NCBI GenBank assembly: GCA_031256795.1
Contig: JAIRPW010000018.1
Coordinates: forward strand, 1 to 64,000
DNA length: 64,000 bases
From: Zoogloeaceae bacterium
Lineage (GTDB): Bacteria; Pseudomonadota; Gammaproteobacteria; Burkholderiales; Rhodocyclaceae
Reading direction: 5' to 3'
Shown here: positions 49,955 through 58,896 of the stretch, in pieces
Layout: each line of letters begins with the position of its first letter
How positions within the stretch are numbered: the first letter of the stretch is position 1
The notes under the pieces: generated by a model
Told to the model about the DNA's origin: nothing
The model's database searches: none
Seen by the model: the letters and a program-made list of their open reading frames with translations, nothing else
Program-made: the position numbers and the translations under genes

Positions 49955-51781
49955 TTATTCCGGTATCCCGCTTAGTGTAGAACCCAGGGCTGGCCATTGC
50001 TTGGGATCAAAGCGGTTCAGACGGTTGCGCACCGCGTCCAGGTCTTCCTGCCAGTCCGTTTCATCCTTAATCACCGTGGGTTTAATCAATACGACCAATT
50101 CACGCTTTCTCATGGAGCGCTGCGCCTGCTTAAAAAGCGATCCAAGCAACGGAATTTGCCCTGCGCCGGGTACGCGGTCTTCTCCGGCGCTCTGCTCCTG
50201 CGACATCAGCCCGCCAATGGCGACAATCATGCCGTCCCGTATCCGCACAATGCTATCCGTTTCTTTAACCCGGCTGGAAGCAAAGGGGAATTGATAGGTG
50301 CCCTGCTGACCGAAATCAACTACCAGGTTGCGGGAAGTCACTTCCGTAACGGCGGGACGAATATGCAGGGCAATCATGCCGTCTTCCGCGATTTGCGGGG
50401 TGACGTCCAGGGCAATGCCCGAAAAGAAAGGCGACGCTTCAATCGTCGGCGCGTTATAGGAGTTATTGTTGGAAGAGCTATTGTTGTTTTCGCCAGGCTC
50501 TACATGCGTAACGTAATAGTCTTCTGAGCCAACTTTCAGCACGGCTTTTTGATTGTTCAGCGTGGCAATACGCGGGCTGGACATCACATAAACCGTTCCC
50601 TGCGTCTCAAGAAACTGAATGACAGAAGAAAAGTTGCGCGTTTGCAACGCCAGACCCAAAGAGGCGCTGGGAAGGTTGTGCAGCAGACCGGTAGGCCCCG
50701 TCAGCGCGCTATAGTCCAACTGTCCAGAATCACGCGGGAAATTGGCGGTAGTTGTCCCCGGCGGATAGTCCGTATTGACATTGACTCCGCCATAGCGTCC
50801 TTTCCGGTCAAAACCCAGCCAGTTGACGCCGCTCTGGAAACCGTCAGACAGCTCAACTTCCACAATCTTGGCTTCCAGCATAACCTGACGATCAATGCTC
50901 AGCTGCATACTCTTCAGAAGATCGGCGACCTCCTGTAGCTCAGAAGGCAGGGCGCGCACCAGCACGGCGCCAGACTGCTGATTCATGACAAAGCGCTTTC
51001 CTTCCGGGCATTTCACGCTGGAAAAATTCTGTTTCAGCGCGGAAAGATCCCCAGACGCGCCGCTGTTGCTCGTGAAGTCACAACCCAGCACGGAAGCGAT
51101 GCCCATTCCCAGCTCTGCCCAAAAATCAGAGAGCTGCACGGTCAGCACATTGGTGTTTTCCATGCTTCCGCTACTGCCGTTGCTGGAAGAGGAGCTGTTG
51201 TTGCTTCCAGAAGCGTACGACGGCGTACCCGAAGACGTGACGCGCGTCATGGATGTGCCGCCGCGCCGACTCGCCAAATAACTGACCTGGAAAATGCGAG
51301 TCTGCGCGGTATTGCTTTGTACCGTAATGCGCCGCCCCTTGATTTTAAAATCATAGCCATACAGGTCGCGGATAATTTCCAGCGCTTCCGGAACGGTGAC
51401 GTTCTTCAGATTGAGCGTTATGACGCCGCTGATGTCCGGCGGAACCAGCATCGTATAGGACGTGTCATTGACGACCGCCTGAAATACCTGCGCGGCGGGC
51501 GCGCCGCTGACAGAAATATCAAAACGCGGCTCCGGCGCTTTTTCCGCCTCTGGAACCGCCAGCACGATCGTTGGCGTCAGCGCGGCCTCAACGCTTTCGG
51601 GCGCGGACGATTTCGTATCCGAACGCAAACTTTCCTGAATGCTCTGGTAAGTCGCGTCACGGCTTAGCATGGGCGAACAGGCTGAAAGAGACAGGGCGGC
51701 CAGCGCAGCCATTATGAGAGGCGCGGGGCGTCGTCCAGAATTTGGGCGCGCGGAAGTCGCGCAGGTACGGGCAGTTTTCAT
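49955..51781 (-). CDS. mshL: MSHA secretin MshL
   Basis: 608 residues. A lipoprotein signal ends in LSAC with Cys35. The periplasmic part has a secretin/TonB short N-terminal domain (VPPDISGVITLNLKNVTVPE), a Ser/Asn/Gly-rich low-complexity insert (~195-210), then the secretin beta-barrel domain with VMLEAKIVEVELSDGFQSG, SPRIATLNNQKAVLKVGSE and the closing GQIPLLGSLFKQAQRSMRK. It forms the outer-membrane pore for the pilus. Start overlaps the mshK stop by 4 nt (ATGA); a shorter start at 51712 is possible. Confidence 0.94.
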   Translation of the reverse strand: MKTARTCATSARPNSGRRPAPLIMAALAALSLSACSPMLSRDATYQSIQESLRSDTKSSAPESVEAALTPTIVLAVPEAEKAPEPRFDISVSGAPAAQVFQAVVNDTSYTMLVPPDISGVITLNLKNVTVPEALEIIRDLYGYDFKIKGRRITVQSNTAQTRIFQVSYLASRRGGTSMTRVTSSGTPSYASGSNNSSSSSNGSSGSMENTNVLTVQLSDFWAELGMGIASVLGCDFTSNSGASGDLSALKQNFSSVKCPEGKRFVMNQQSGAVLVRALPSELQEVADLLKSMQLSIDRQVMLEAKIVEVELSDGFQSGVNWLGFDRKGRYGGVNVNTDYPPGTTTANFPRDSGQLDYSALTGPTGLLHNLPSASLGLALQTRNFSSVIQFLETQGTVYVMSSPRIATLNNQKAVLKVGSEDYYVTHVEPGENNNSSSNNNSYNAPTIEASPFFSGIALDVTPQIAEDGMIALHIRPAVTEVTSRNLVVDFGQQGTYQFPFASSRVKETDSIVRIRDGMIVAIGGLMSQEQSAGEDRVPGAGQIPLLGSLFKQAQRSMRKRELVVLIKPTVIKDETDWQEDLDAVRNRLNRFDPKQWPALGSTLSGIPE

Positions 51782-52152
51782 GGCGTTTTCCCTTTTGCTT
51801 TCGGCGCGGGAGGTTTCGTAATTTTTTCAACGGATGGCGCGAGATAAAGAACAATCTCCCCCTCCGCTCCTTCCAGCACCACTGAATATTCATGAATGGC
51901 TTTGACGGTCATATCGCGGAAAGCATCCCCGGTTTTGAGCGTGACGCCGCTGATGACAGCTACGCGCCGCCGCTCTTTGCCGCTGCCTTTTTGCCAGATG
52001 ACTTCAAGTTTTACGGCTTCTGAATCCGCGTTTCCCGCGTCTTCTTGCCAATCGGGCGGGCGTGTCGGATCGCGCATTGTCTCCGCGTTTGCCGGGAGCG
52101 CAAACGCGCCTCCCAAAACGCCGGTCAGAAGCAGAACTGGAAGGATTCTCAT
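51778..52152 (-). CDS. mshK: MSHA biogenesis protein MshK-like
   Basis: 124 residues. Signal peptide (MRILPVLLLTGVLGGAFALP ... NAE) then MRDPTRPPDW, the DPTRP motif of MshK/GspC-like pilot-associated proteins, and a small beta domain (VAVISGVTLKTGDAFRDMTV) with a Lys-rich tail. Its ATGA overlaps the mshJ stop. Probably periplasmic, docking on the secretin. Confidence 0.8.
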   Translation of the reverse strand: MRILPVLLLTGVLGGAFALPANAETMRDPTRPPDWQEDAGNADSEAVKLEVIWQKGSGKERRRVAVISGVTLKTGDAFRDMTVKAIHEYSVVLEGAEGEIVLYLAPSVEKITKPPAPKAKGKTP

Positions 52153-52841
52153 AATTCCAGCCACTCCTTGTTCAGGCTCAAGGTATAAACGACCAAAGTC
52201 AGCAGGGCGTCGGGATATTGCAGAACCCCAAGTTTTGCCGACTGCCAGTAAAGTCCCTGGGGCAGTGCCTCCAGGGTTTTCAAATAACCCGTCAGCGCCG
52301 GATACCCGCCCAGCAGCTGGATTTCAATCGCGTGCTTGTAAATGTCATTGGCAACCGGCGACTCTCCGCCGTTTTTTTTGCCTTTTTTCTCCGCCGCGCG
52401 CCTCGCGGCCAAAAAGCCCTCCGGGGGGCGCACATTAAAACCAACAAGCCGAACGCCTGATTTGCGAATGACGTCCTTTAAAAGTTTTCGCATTGCGTCG
52501 GGCGCGACCATCGCCTGCAGATAGGGCGCGATTTGCTGCTCGATATAGTCCGTTTCATTTTCTACGCTGCGGATATCCGCGCGCAGCGCGTCATTCGGAT
52601 CGGCGGCAATCATCTGCCGCAGACCTTCCACTTGTGCCTGGAGATTGGCGACGACTCCCGCTTGTTCCTCCGCCTGGGTCTTGTATTGCTGCGTTCGCCG
52701 CCAGGTGGGCTCTATCCACAGAATCGCGCCCAGATACACAATGCCGCCCAGAACCGCCGCTACGACCAAAACCCGCTCGCGCGGATTCAGCGCCGCAAAG
52801 CGCGCCTGACCATTCTGCCAAAAGGTTTTGAGATTGCTCAT
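52149..52841 (-). CDS. mshJ: MSHA biogenesis protein MshJ-like (PilO/GspM type)
   Basis: 230 residues. Short cytoplasmic start, one membrane helix (RVLVVAAVLGGIVYLGAIL), a coiled coil (~50-100) and a ferredoxin-like periplasmic domain (IYKHAIEIQLLGGYPALTGY), as in PilO/GspM. It forms the inner-membrane alignment complex with the neighbouring PilM- and PilN-like proteins. Overlaps the upstream gene by 4 nt. Confidence 0.82.
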   Translation of the reverse strand: MSNLKTFWQNGQARFAALNPRERVLVVAAVLGGIVYLGAILWIEPTWRRTQQYKTQAEEQAGVVANLQAQVEGLRQMIAADPNDALRADIRSVENETDYIEQQIAPYLQAMVAPDAMRKLLKDVIRKSGVRLVGFNVRPPEGFLAARRAAEKKGKKNGGESPVANDIYKHAIEIQLLGGYPALTGYLKTLEALPQGLYWQSAKLGVLQYPDALLTLVVYTLSLNKEWLEL

Positions 52842-53752
52842 GGCGTGTCCTCATCAGCGGTTTTCCGCGCGGGCGGCGTGCTGGAGGCTTCCTTGCCCAG
52901 CGCGGACAAGGCTTTCTGCGCTCCTCCGGATACCTCGCCGCCGCCGATGGCAAAGGCCGCGCCATTGGTTTTTGCCGAAATCCGCGCCGCGGGCGCGCCC
53001 GGATCTACCTGGTTTTCTTCCGGCTTTTCCGCGCGCCGCTCCGCGCTGGCCGAATCCCCGGCGGTTTTCTCGCTTACGGCGGATGCGGGCTTCGGCGTTT
53101 TTTCACCGATGAGCGAAAAGGCAAGATACCCATTTTTTTCCAGCGCCGTGCGCTCGTCCCGGGCGTCCTTTTTCTCCGGCGCGGGTTTGGGCGAAACAAA
53201 TTCAACGGAAAGCGCGGAAAAGCGACGCCCTTTGAGTTCTTTTTCCTGATTGAGGCGCTCAATGAAAATCGGCAGCGGCTGCTCAGACGCCGATCCGCCT
53301 TTCAGAATAATCGCGCTGCTCTCCGTTTCAATTTCCAGTCCCGTGAGCCAAAGGTTGGCGGGCGCTTGCCGCGCCAGCGCGTCAAAAAGACCAGAAAATC
53401 CCACGCCGCCCTCCGCGCTGCTGGCCGGGTTTTCGTTCCTCAGCAAGGAAAGAATCTGCGCGCGCTCGTCCCGCTGCTCTTTTTTCCGGGCTAGTTCCTT
53501 TTCCAGGACGGGATTGGCGACGCGGCTTGCCTGCCGCTTCGCAAGCTCTGTCAAATCCTCATTCATTTTTTTGACTGCGCTTTCGTATTCATGCAACCTG
53601 TCCAGCGCGATGCGCTCCTGATGGGAGAAATACATCCCGGCAAGCCCCACCAGCACGGCCAGCGCGCCAGCGCTCAGCGTCACATTGGTCAACGAAAGAA
53701 ATTCCTTCTTCGGGATGAGACTGGGATTGAAGAGGTTGATCTGCTGACTCAT
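52838..53752 (-). CDS. PilN-like alignment protein (MshI2 type)
   Basis: 304 residues. MSQQINLFNPSLIPKKEFL matches the short PilN-type cytoplasmic tail that binds PilM/MshI. One membrane helix (~22-42), coiled coil (ERIALDRLHEYESAVKKMNE), periplasmic domain (LTGLEIETESSAIILKGGSA) and a long Ala/Lys/Glu-rich tail. ATG 53752 overlaps mshI (ATGA-type); in-frame sequence beyond it lies inside mshI. Confidence 0.83.
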   Translation of the reverse strand: MSQQINLFNPSLIPKKEFLSLTNVTLSAGALAVLVGLAGMYFSHQERIALDRLHEYESAVKKMNEDLTELAKRQASRVANPVLEKELARKKEQRDERAQILSLLRNENPASSAEGGVGFSGLFDALARQAPANLWLTGLEIETESSAIILKGGSASEQPLPIFIERLNQEKELKGRRFSALSVEFVSPKPAPEKKDARDERTALEKNGYLAFSLIGEKTPKPASAVSEKTAGDSASAERRAEKPEENQVDPGAPAARISAKTNGAAFAIGGGEVSGGAQKALSALGKEASSTPPARKTADEDTP

Positions 53753-54720
53753 GCTTGTTTTTCCCGCGGCTGTCCGGCGGTCACGTCGCGCAGCGCGGCG
53801 CCGATGGCCAAAAGATAACGCGCCTGCTGCTGCGGGTTTTCCAGAGACCGGCAACGCGAAAAATCCAGCGCGTCGTTAAGAGCCAGGTCGTCTATCGGGA
53901 TATACAGGTTTTCACGCAGGTACGCCGCAAGGCCGGAAAGCTCCGCTTGCTGCGACAAAAGTAAACTGCGCAGGGTGATAAAACCGTATTGTCTTTCAAA
54001 AGCATCAAAAGATCGCTGCAATTCCAGAGCGACACGATCAAATAACTGCGCCTTGCGTTCCGCGTCTGCCTGGGAAAACAAGGAAAGCGGCAGATCAATG
54101 CGCCGCGCGGAATAAAGTTCGCCCTCAAAGGTAATAACCAGCAGTCCGCCGCTCGCGTCAAAATGCAGACAAGCCTGCCCGCGGTTCGCCGTCTCCAGCA
54201 TTGCCGAAATATTGCGCAACGCAAGTTCCGGGACGTCAATGACGGAAAGAGGAAGCCCCGCCGCGCGGAAATTCAGCATATTGGCGAGCGCCACGCTGTT
54301 TTTCACCGTAACCGCGTAGACCATTTTGGGACGCCCCGGCGCGTGCGCGGCAGTGGGGATGTCAAGAATATCGTAGGTTACTTCCGCGACGGGAGACCCC
54401 ATTGCTTCCTGCAAAGGCCATTGCAGCGCGGCTTTCCATTCCGCGCGCGGAACTTGCGGCGCCTCAAGCTGAAAGAACTGATAATCGCCCGCAGGCAACA
54501 GAAAGGCGACGGGGCAGGTATTCCAGGGGGAGGTTTTGCCGATATTGCCCAGGACATTCTGCGCGGCTTCGTCTTCAGACGCCGGAAACTCGGCTACCGC
54601 CATGACACATGGCCGATTCCGCAATTTCTCAACTTGCGCAAGCATCCAGAACGAACCGGATCGCACAACGGAAACCCGTCCGCTCTTTAAAGTCTGGGAT
54701 TTGAAAAATGGCAATGGCAA
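53749..54720 (-). CDS. mshI: MSHA biogenesis protein MshI (PilM-like)
   Basis: 323 residues from a TTG at 54720 with GAGGT 8 nt upstream (54729-54733); the next ATG is internal and would cut ~28 residues. Actin-like PilM fold: AEWKAALQWPLQEAM, ETANRGQACLHFDASGGLLV, ALELQRSFDAFERQYGF. It is the cytoplasmic partner of the PilN-like protein. First gene of the assembly block; preceded by 157 nt of non-coding DNA and the pseudopilin block. Confidence 0.82.
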   Translation of the reverse strand: MPLPFFKSQTLKSGRVSVVRSGSFWMLAQVEKLRNRPCVMAVAEFPASEDEAAQNVLGNIGKTSPWNTCPVAFLLPAGDYQFFQLEAPQVPRAEWKAALQWPLQEAMGSPVAEVTYDILDIPTAAHAPGRPKMVYAVTVKNSVALANMLNFRAAGLPLSVIDVPELALRNISAMLETANRGQACLHFDASGGLLVITFEGELYSARRIDLPLSLFSQADAERKAQLFDRVALELQRSFDAFERQYGFITLRSLLLSQQAELSGLAAYLRENLYIPIDDLALNDALDFSRCRSLENPQQQARYLLAIGAALRDVTAGQPREKQA

Positions 54721-54877
54721 AACGTTTGACCTCGCAGCTGAATTTCTATGACAAATAAAACAAGAGGTACAAAACCTAGGAAAGGATAGCCGTATCCCCT
54801 CCAGAAAACAAGAAAATCCGAATATTATTCTATGCGCCGCTCCCGGATCGCGCTTTGGGTTTCGTCTGCGATTGCAT

Positions 54878-55336
54878 CTAAATATCCGGAGTGGCAATGA
54901 CCGTGCGCACACGCTCCACATATCCAGCGGAGGCGGAAGCGGCGTCGTTTGGGCAGGAAGCGGCATTGCAGGCAATCGTGGTAATGGTGAATACCGAAAT
55001 GGGGCGCGCTCCTTCCGTATATTGTTCCACCTCGCATTTCACGCGCACGGAAAAGCGCGAGTCAATGAAACCTGCGAGATTCGGCGTTGTGTTATTCACG
55101 CTCGCGCAACCCGCTTCGCGGTTTGCCGCGCTTTCTTCAATGACGACGTACAGCGCCCATTCGCTCCCGGATCGGGCGGCGTTCCAGGCGTGAGACGAGA
55201 GAATATCCTGCGCGCTGGTCAGCTGCTGCGTAGAGGAAAAGCGCGTCAGAGCCGCAGCGAGCAATGACAGAATTACAAGAATGACCAGGGCCATGATCGC
55301 GCCCAGGCCGCGTACCGAATGAAGATGGCTTCTCAT
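54878..55336 (-). CDS. mshP: MSHA minor pilin-like protein MshP
   Basis: 152 residues. RGLGAIMALVILVILSLLAA is an N-terminal pilin-like membrane helix, less strict than type IV pilins (G-L-G-A rather than GFTLxE), as in MshP. The rest is a Cys-containing extracellular domain (CNAASCPNDAASASAGYVER). It overlaps mshO by 4 nt, giving the Vibrio order C-D-O-P. Confidence 0.82.
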   Translation of the reverse strand: MRSHLHSVRGLGAIMALVILVILSLLAAALTRFSSTQQLTSAQDILSSHAWNAARSGSEWALYVVIEESAANREAGCASVNNTTPNLAGFIDSRFSVRVKCEVEQYTEGARPISVFTITTIACNAASCPNDAASASAGYVERVRTVIATPDI

Positions 55337-56232
55337 GGCAGATTGCTCACGTGCGCGCCATAGCTTAAGGCAACGGCTTCATTTGCTTCTTTCAGCTCAA
55401 GATTCATGCTGACAAAACCGCTTTGCTGGGTTGCTCCGTGATTGGGGTCATAGTAAAACCCGCATTGGCTGATATGCCGCGCGACAATCACGCCGTTTAC
55501 GGCGAGCGGACAATCCGGCGCGCCGCCATTGGACAGCTGCTCAATCACCTTGTACAGAACTCCGGTTCCTGTTCCTTGCGGATTCACGCCAACTCCGCTG
55601 CACAGATAAGTGATTTTCGATCTCGCTTTCGGCACGACCAGGAAGCGTCCGACGTCATACCCATTGAGGCCGGCATCTGTCAGCGAGCCTGTTACGAGCC
55701 GGTACTTGCCCGTTCCTGACGCCTGGACGTCCTTGATTTCCGCGCGGTTTCCGCCTGCGTAGACCATTTCCCGCACCTGATTGCCAATGACAATATACTG
55801 ATTTTTCAGGGCGCTCAGAGGATTTTGTATCTCAGAAAGCGCAAGAATATCAAACTCGCTGTCCGCGTTTGCGGCAGTGGGCAGGACAAGAGACCTGCTG
55901 TCGGCGTTGGCAGGGTCATCCTCCATCCGGTAACGCCCGCCCGCGATCGTGGGAACAAAGGTGAGGCATTGTCCGCTGTTGAGCGCGGTCACGGAGTTCG
56001 GCACGGCGGAGCGGACGTCGCGCGCCATGCGGCGCAGGGTGGCGTCCGCCATGTCGGTGAGTTCCGCGCGCCTTCTGGTATCAAAATAACTTTCCAGAGC
56101 GGGGCGAAAAAAAACGGTGGCGGAAGCCGCGATAATGGACGTCAAAATGATGACGACGACAAGCTCCACAAGCGTAAAGCCTCTTTGGGCAAAACGACGG
56201 GCGGAAGAATAAAGAATGCGGGCGCGTCCCAT
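55333..56232 (-). CDS. mshO: MSHA minor pilin MshO
   Basis: 299 residues. Prepilin motif RGFTLVELVVVIILTSIIAA with cleavage after the first Gly and Glu+5 present, by prepilin peptidase. Long minor pilin with ELTDMADATLRRMARDVRSA (MshO hallmark) and paired cysteines (CGFYYDPNH). GGAAA lies before the ATG; 8 nt after mshD. Confidence 0.88.
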   Translation of the reverse strand: MGRARILYSSARRFAQRGFTLVELVVVIILTSIIAASATVFFRPALESYFDTRRRAELTDMADATLRRMARDVRSAVPNSVTALNSGQCLTFVPTIAGGRYRMEDDPANADSRSLVLPTAANADSEFDILALSEIQNPLSALKNQYIVIGNQVREMVYAGGNRAEIKDVQASGTGKYRLVTGSLTDAGLNGYDVGRFLVVPKARSKITYLCSGVGVNPQGTGTGVLYKVIEQLSNGGAPDCPLAVNGVIVARHISQCGFYYDPNHGATQQSGFVSMNLELKEANEAVALSYGAHVSNLP

Positions 56233-56240
56233 AGCGTTTC

Positions 56241-56747
56241 CTACTCGTCCCAGCGCATACGCAGCGCCGTCAGTTCAAAAGTTTCCGTTCCTTTTGCCGT
56301 TACGATGACTTTGATAAGGCGCGCGTTGTCCGTATTGGTGATTCCCCCTGGCGCGCTCGCGGGTTTTTGTACCTGCACCGCGACGCGATACCCCGCTACG
56401 GGAGAAAGCGTCGTAGCGGCGCCGTCAATGTCGCAGAACACGCCGGGCGCGCCATTGGTATAGTTGTTGTACCAGTCCAATGTCTCCGCGCCGGATCGCC
56501 CGCAGGAGTGACCCCCGGGATTTCCTTCAGACTGCGTCGGGGTTTCAAAGGGTTTCGCGGTAATTTCCTCCAGCATTTCTTCGGCAATAGCGACCATTTG
56601 TTTGTGGATGACCGGATCGGCGCTGCCCCTGACGCTGATCATGTACGCGGAGAGAATGCCCGCCAGACCTACCGCGATAATCACAATCGCCATGATCAGT
56701 TCCGGGAGGCTGAATCCGCGGCTACGGAGCGGCTGTTTAACGGACAT
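56241..56747 (-). CDS. mshD: MSHA minor pilin MshD
   Basis: 168 residues. Prepilin motif RGFSLPELIMAIVIIAVGLA followed by the MshD block ADPVIHKQMVAIAEEMLEE and GHSCGRSGAETLDWYNNY. GGAGA before 56747; a longer in-frame start (56771) lies in mshC. Overlaps mshC by 11 nt. Confidence 0.88.
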   Translation of the reverse strand: MSVKQPLRSRGFSLPELIMAIVIIAVGLAGILSAYMISVRGSADPVIHKQMVAIAEEMLEEITAKPFETPTQSEGNPGGHSCGRSGAETLDWYNNYTNGAPGVFCDIDGAATTLSPVAGYRVAVQVQKPASAPGGITNTDNARLIKVIVTAKGTETFELTALRMRWDE

Positions 56748-57261
56748 AGCCTGTTTCTCCAACGACCTCAATCGCGTCGGTTCCGCTGACGGCGATATTG
56801 GTATTCCAGTATGCCGTACCCGCGCTGTTCGCGGTGATGCTGCCGTCTGGCTGAAAATAGAGAGTTCCGGTGGTTGTGATTCGCGCGGAAGGATGGCCGC
56901 TCAGGGCGTCTGCGCCTTGCTTGCCCTTGATCCCTTGCAGAGGCAGATTGCATGTGACGGACGGATGCGCGTTCGCGATGGTCAGCATGACGTTTTCCGT
57001 GTTCAGCGCGGCGCAGACCAGACGCCGATGGCTGACAGCGCTTTTTTGCGCGTAACGCAGAGCGGTGGTCACGTCATCACGGAAAGCATGCTGCGCGTAC
57101 ATTTCCGTGCCTTGCATAAAACGGGGAATGGCCGCGCCCGCCAGAATGGAAATCAGGATCATCACGATCACCAGCTCTGTCATGGTAAAGCCGCGCTCCG
57201 GCGTCGGGCGTGTACTGCCGGGACGGGAGACGCCAAAGAGAAAAACACCGCGCGCGTTCAT
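56737..57261 (-). CDS. mshC: MSHA minor pilin MshC (GspH-like)
   Basis: 174 residues. Prepilin motif ERGFTMTELVIVMILISILA with IPRFMQGTEMYAQHAFRDD behind, the GspH/FimT-type layout. Its leader is long (~22 residues before the Gly). First pilin gene of the cluster seen here; no mshA or mshB lies upstream, where the next gene is ugpB-like. Confidence 0.85.
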   Translation of the reverse strand: MNARGVFLFGVSRPGSTRPTPERGFTMTELVIVMILISILAGAAIPRFMQGTEMYAQHAFRDDVTTALRYAQKSAVSHRRLVCAALNTENVMLTIANAHPSVTCNLPLQGIKGKQGADALSGHPSARITTTGTLYFQPDGSITANSAGTAYWNTNIAVSGTDAIEVVGETGYVR

Positions 57262-57356
57262 TTTATTTCATGAGAAGAAAAGCAATGCGACATGTTTGAA
57301 TAGCATGGAATGATACGCTTTTGCCGTTGTTTTCGCGCGGGTTTGTCAGAAGCGGA

Positions 57357-58706
57357 TCAGGGCATGATGGCGCGGCGCAGCGCGGGTTTGGCGGAAAGGA
57401 CGGCGTTTCCGCGCTTGACTGCCGTATCCAGCGCGGCTTTGGCGGGTTTTTTTCCCGCCCAGACCTGCTCCAGCTCCTCATCCGCGATGATTCTGATCGG
57501 ATCCAGCAGAGAAACGCGCAGAGGCAAGGCTGCCCCTCGGCCTTTCAGGGACGAGATGGCGGTATTCAGCGTTTGTTCTTCATCTTTCAGGAGCGTACCT
57601 CTGACAGCGTCCAGCGCGGAGGGCGTGAGCGGCAGAAAACCGCCCGTGCGGGAAATTTCAATTTGCGTATCCGGCGCGAGTAAAAACGCGAGGAAGCGGG
57701 CGATATTCCGATAGGTTTTGGGTTTGTACCCCTGACCAACCCAGAGCGAAGCGCCGGCAGCCAGCGTGTGGCGCGCGCCGCCCGGAAGATCGTTGTGAAA
57801 AGGCAGGGGAGCCGCGCCCAGTTCCATTCCGGGCGCGTCGGCAAAGTAGGTCTGCGCGTCGGCATTGGTCGTGATCATCGCGCATTCGCCGCTGTAGAAA
57901 TGGCTATCCGCTTCATTGGCGCGGCCAAAATTCTGAAAGTAGGCCGCTTTGTGCCAGGAGGCCAGAAGCGCGATATGCTTGACCTGAAACAGGCCGTTGA
58001 AGGAAAACACGCCTTTCGCGCTGGCAATCGGCGCGCCGGAAATGGCGCTTTGATTGTCAATATGCACCCATACGGGCCAGGAAGAAGTATAGGGACAGAG
58101 GACGCCCCGATCCATCAAAGCGTCCGAGACCCGCTGCATTTCCTGCCAGGTGGCGGGCGGCGCGTCGGCGTCCAGCCCAGCTTGGCGGAACAGACGCTTG
58201 TTGTAGAACAATACCGGCGTGGAAAAGGCAAGCGGCAGAGCCATGGGAAGCGCGCGGCCAGATTCGCTGGTCAGGTTGGCGGACAATCCCCCGGAGGGCA
58301 GCGCGAAGCCCTCTTCCCGCAGAAGCTGATGAACCGGTTTGAAGGCGGTTTTGTTGGCGAGAAAACTTGCGATTGTGCCGGGCGTAGCCAAATTGAGCGG
58401 TTCGGGTTTTTTCCGACCGGGGGCTTCCTGGATGAGGCGGATACGCATGGCGTCTGGCGCCGAGCTATTTTGTTGATTAAAACGCTCGACAAGCGCCGCG
58501 AGCCGCATCGCGTTGGCAGAGGAAAGCGCGTGCGCGAATTCAATTTCGTTGGCGGCTTCGCCGCCGGGGGCGACTGCGGCCTTTGTTTCTTTGCGCGCGG
58601 GTTTTTTCGCTTGGGCGGCTTCGGCGGGCAGTTCCGCGGCGCAAAATCCGCACAGAAGCAGGACAAAGAAAGCGGATCGGGCGCGGCGGGAGAAAAAAAT
58701 AGGCAT
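57357..58706 (-). CDS. Extracellular solute-binding protein, UgpB-like
   Basis: 449 residues. Signal peptide 1-30 then a Lys/Ala-rich linker. Strong likeness to UgpB, the glycerol-3-phosphate binding protein: LAFSTPVLFYNKRLFRQAGL, PPATWQEMQRVSDALMDRG, FQVKHIALLASWHKAAYFQN, FYSGECAMITTNADAQTYF. It would deliver glycerol-3-phosphate diesters to an ABC permease; no ugpA, ugpE or ugpC is adjacent. Promoter lies upstream. Confidence 0.85.
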   Translation of the reverse strand: MPIFFSRRARSAFFVLLLCGFCAAELPAEAAQAKKPARKETKAAVAPGGEAANEIEFAHALSSANAMRLAALVERFNQQNSSAPDAMRIRLIQEAPGRKKPEPLNLATPGTIASFLANKTAFKPVHQLLREEGFALPSGGLSANLTSESGRALPMALPLAFSTPVLFYNKRLFRQAGLDADAPPATWQEMQRVSDALMDRGVLCPYTSSWPVWVHIDNQSAISGAPIASAKGVFSFNGLFQVKHIALLASWHKAAYFQNFGRANEADSHFYSGECAMITTNADAQTYFADAPGMELGAAPLPFHNDLPGGARHTLAAGASLWVGQGYKPKTYRNIARFLAFLLAPDTQIEISRTGGFLPLTPSALDAVRGTLLKDEEQTLNTAISSLKGRGAALPLRVSLLDPIRIIADEELEQVWAGKKPAKAALDTAVKRGNAVLSAKPALRRAIMP

Positions 58707-58786
58707 GGCAGAATTCCTTGCGATGTTGGCGTTTGCGTGGCGCGGACAGAGGAGCGCCGACGCGGAAAAGGAATATTTGGCCGCCG

Positions 58787-58815
58787 TTTATACACTTTGC
58801 GCCGAAATGCTTCAA
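58787..58815 (-). promoter_or_regulatory. Promoter of the UgpB-like gene
   Basis: On the minus strand TTGAAG (58815-58810), a 17-nt spacer, then TATAAA (58792-58787). Transcription would begin near 58780, 74 nt before the ATG at 58706. No Pho box is recognised here. Confidence 0.6.
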
Positions 58816-58896
58816 CGCCTCGGATAAGGACGATGGCAGAACCGCGAGCCGATTCCATTGCGCGATCGCCGGACGGGGAGAATTGGGCAAGGCGCG

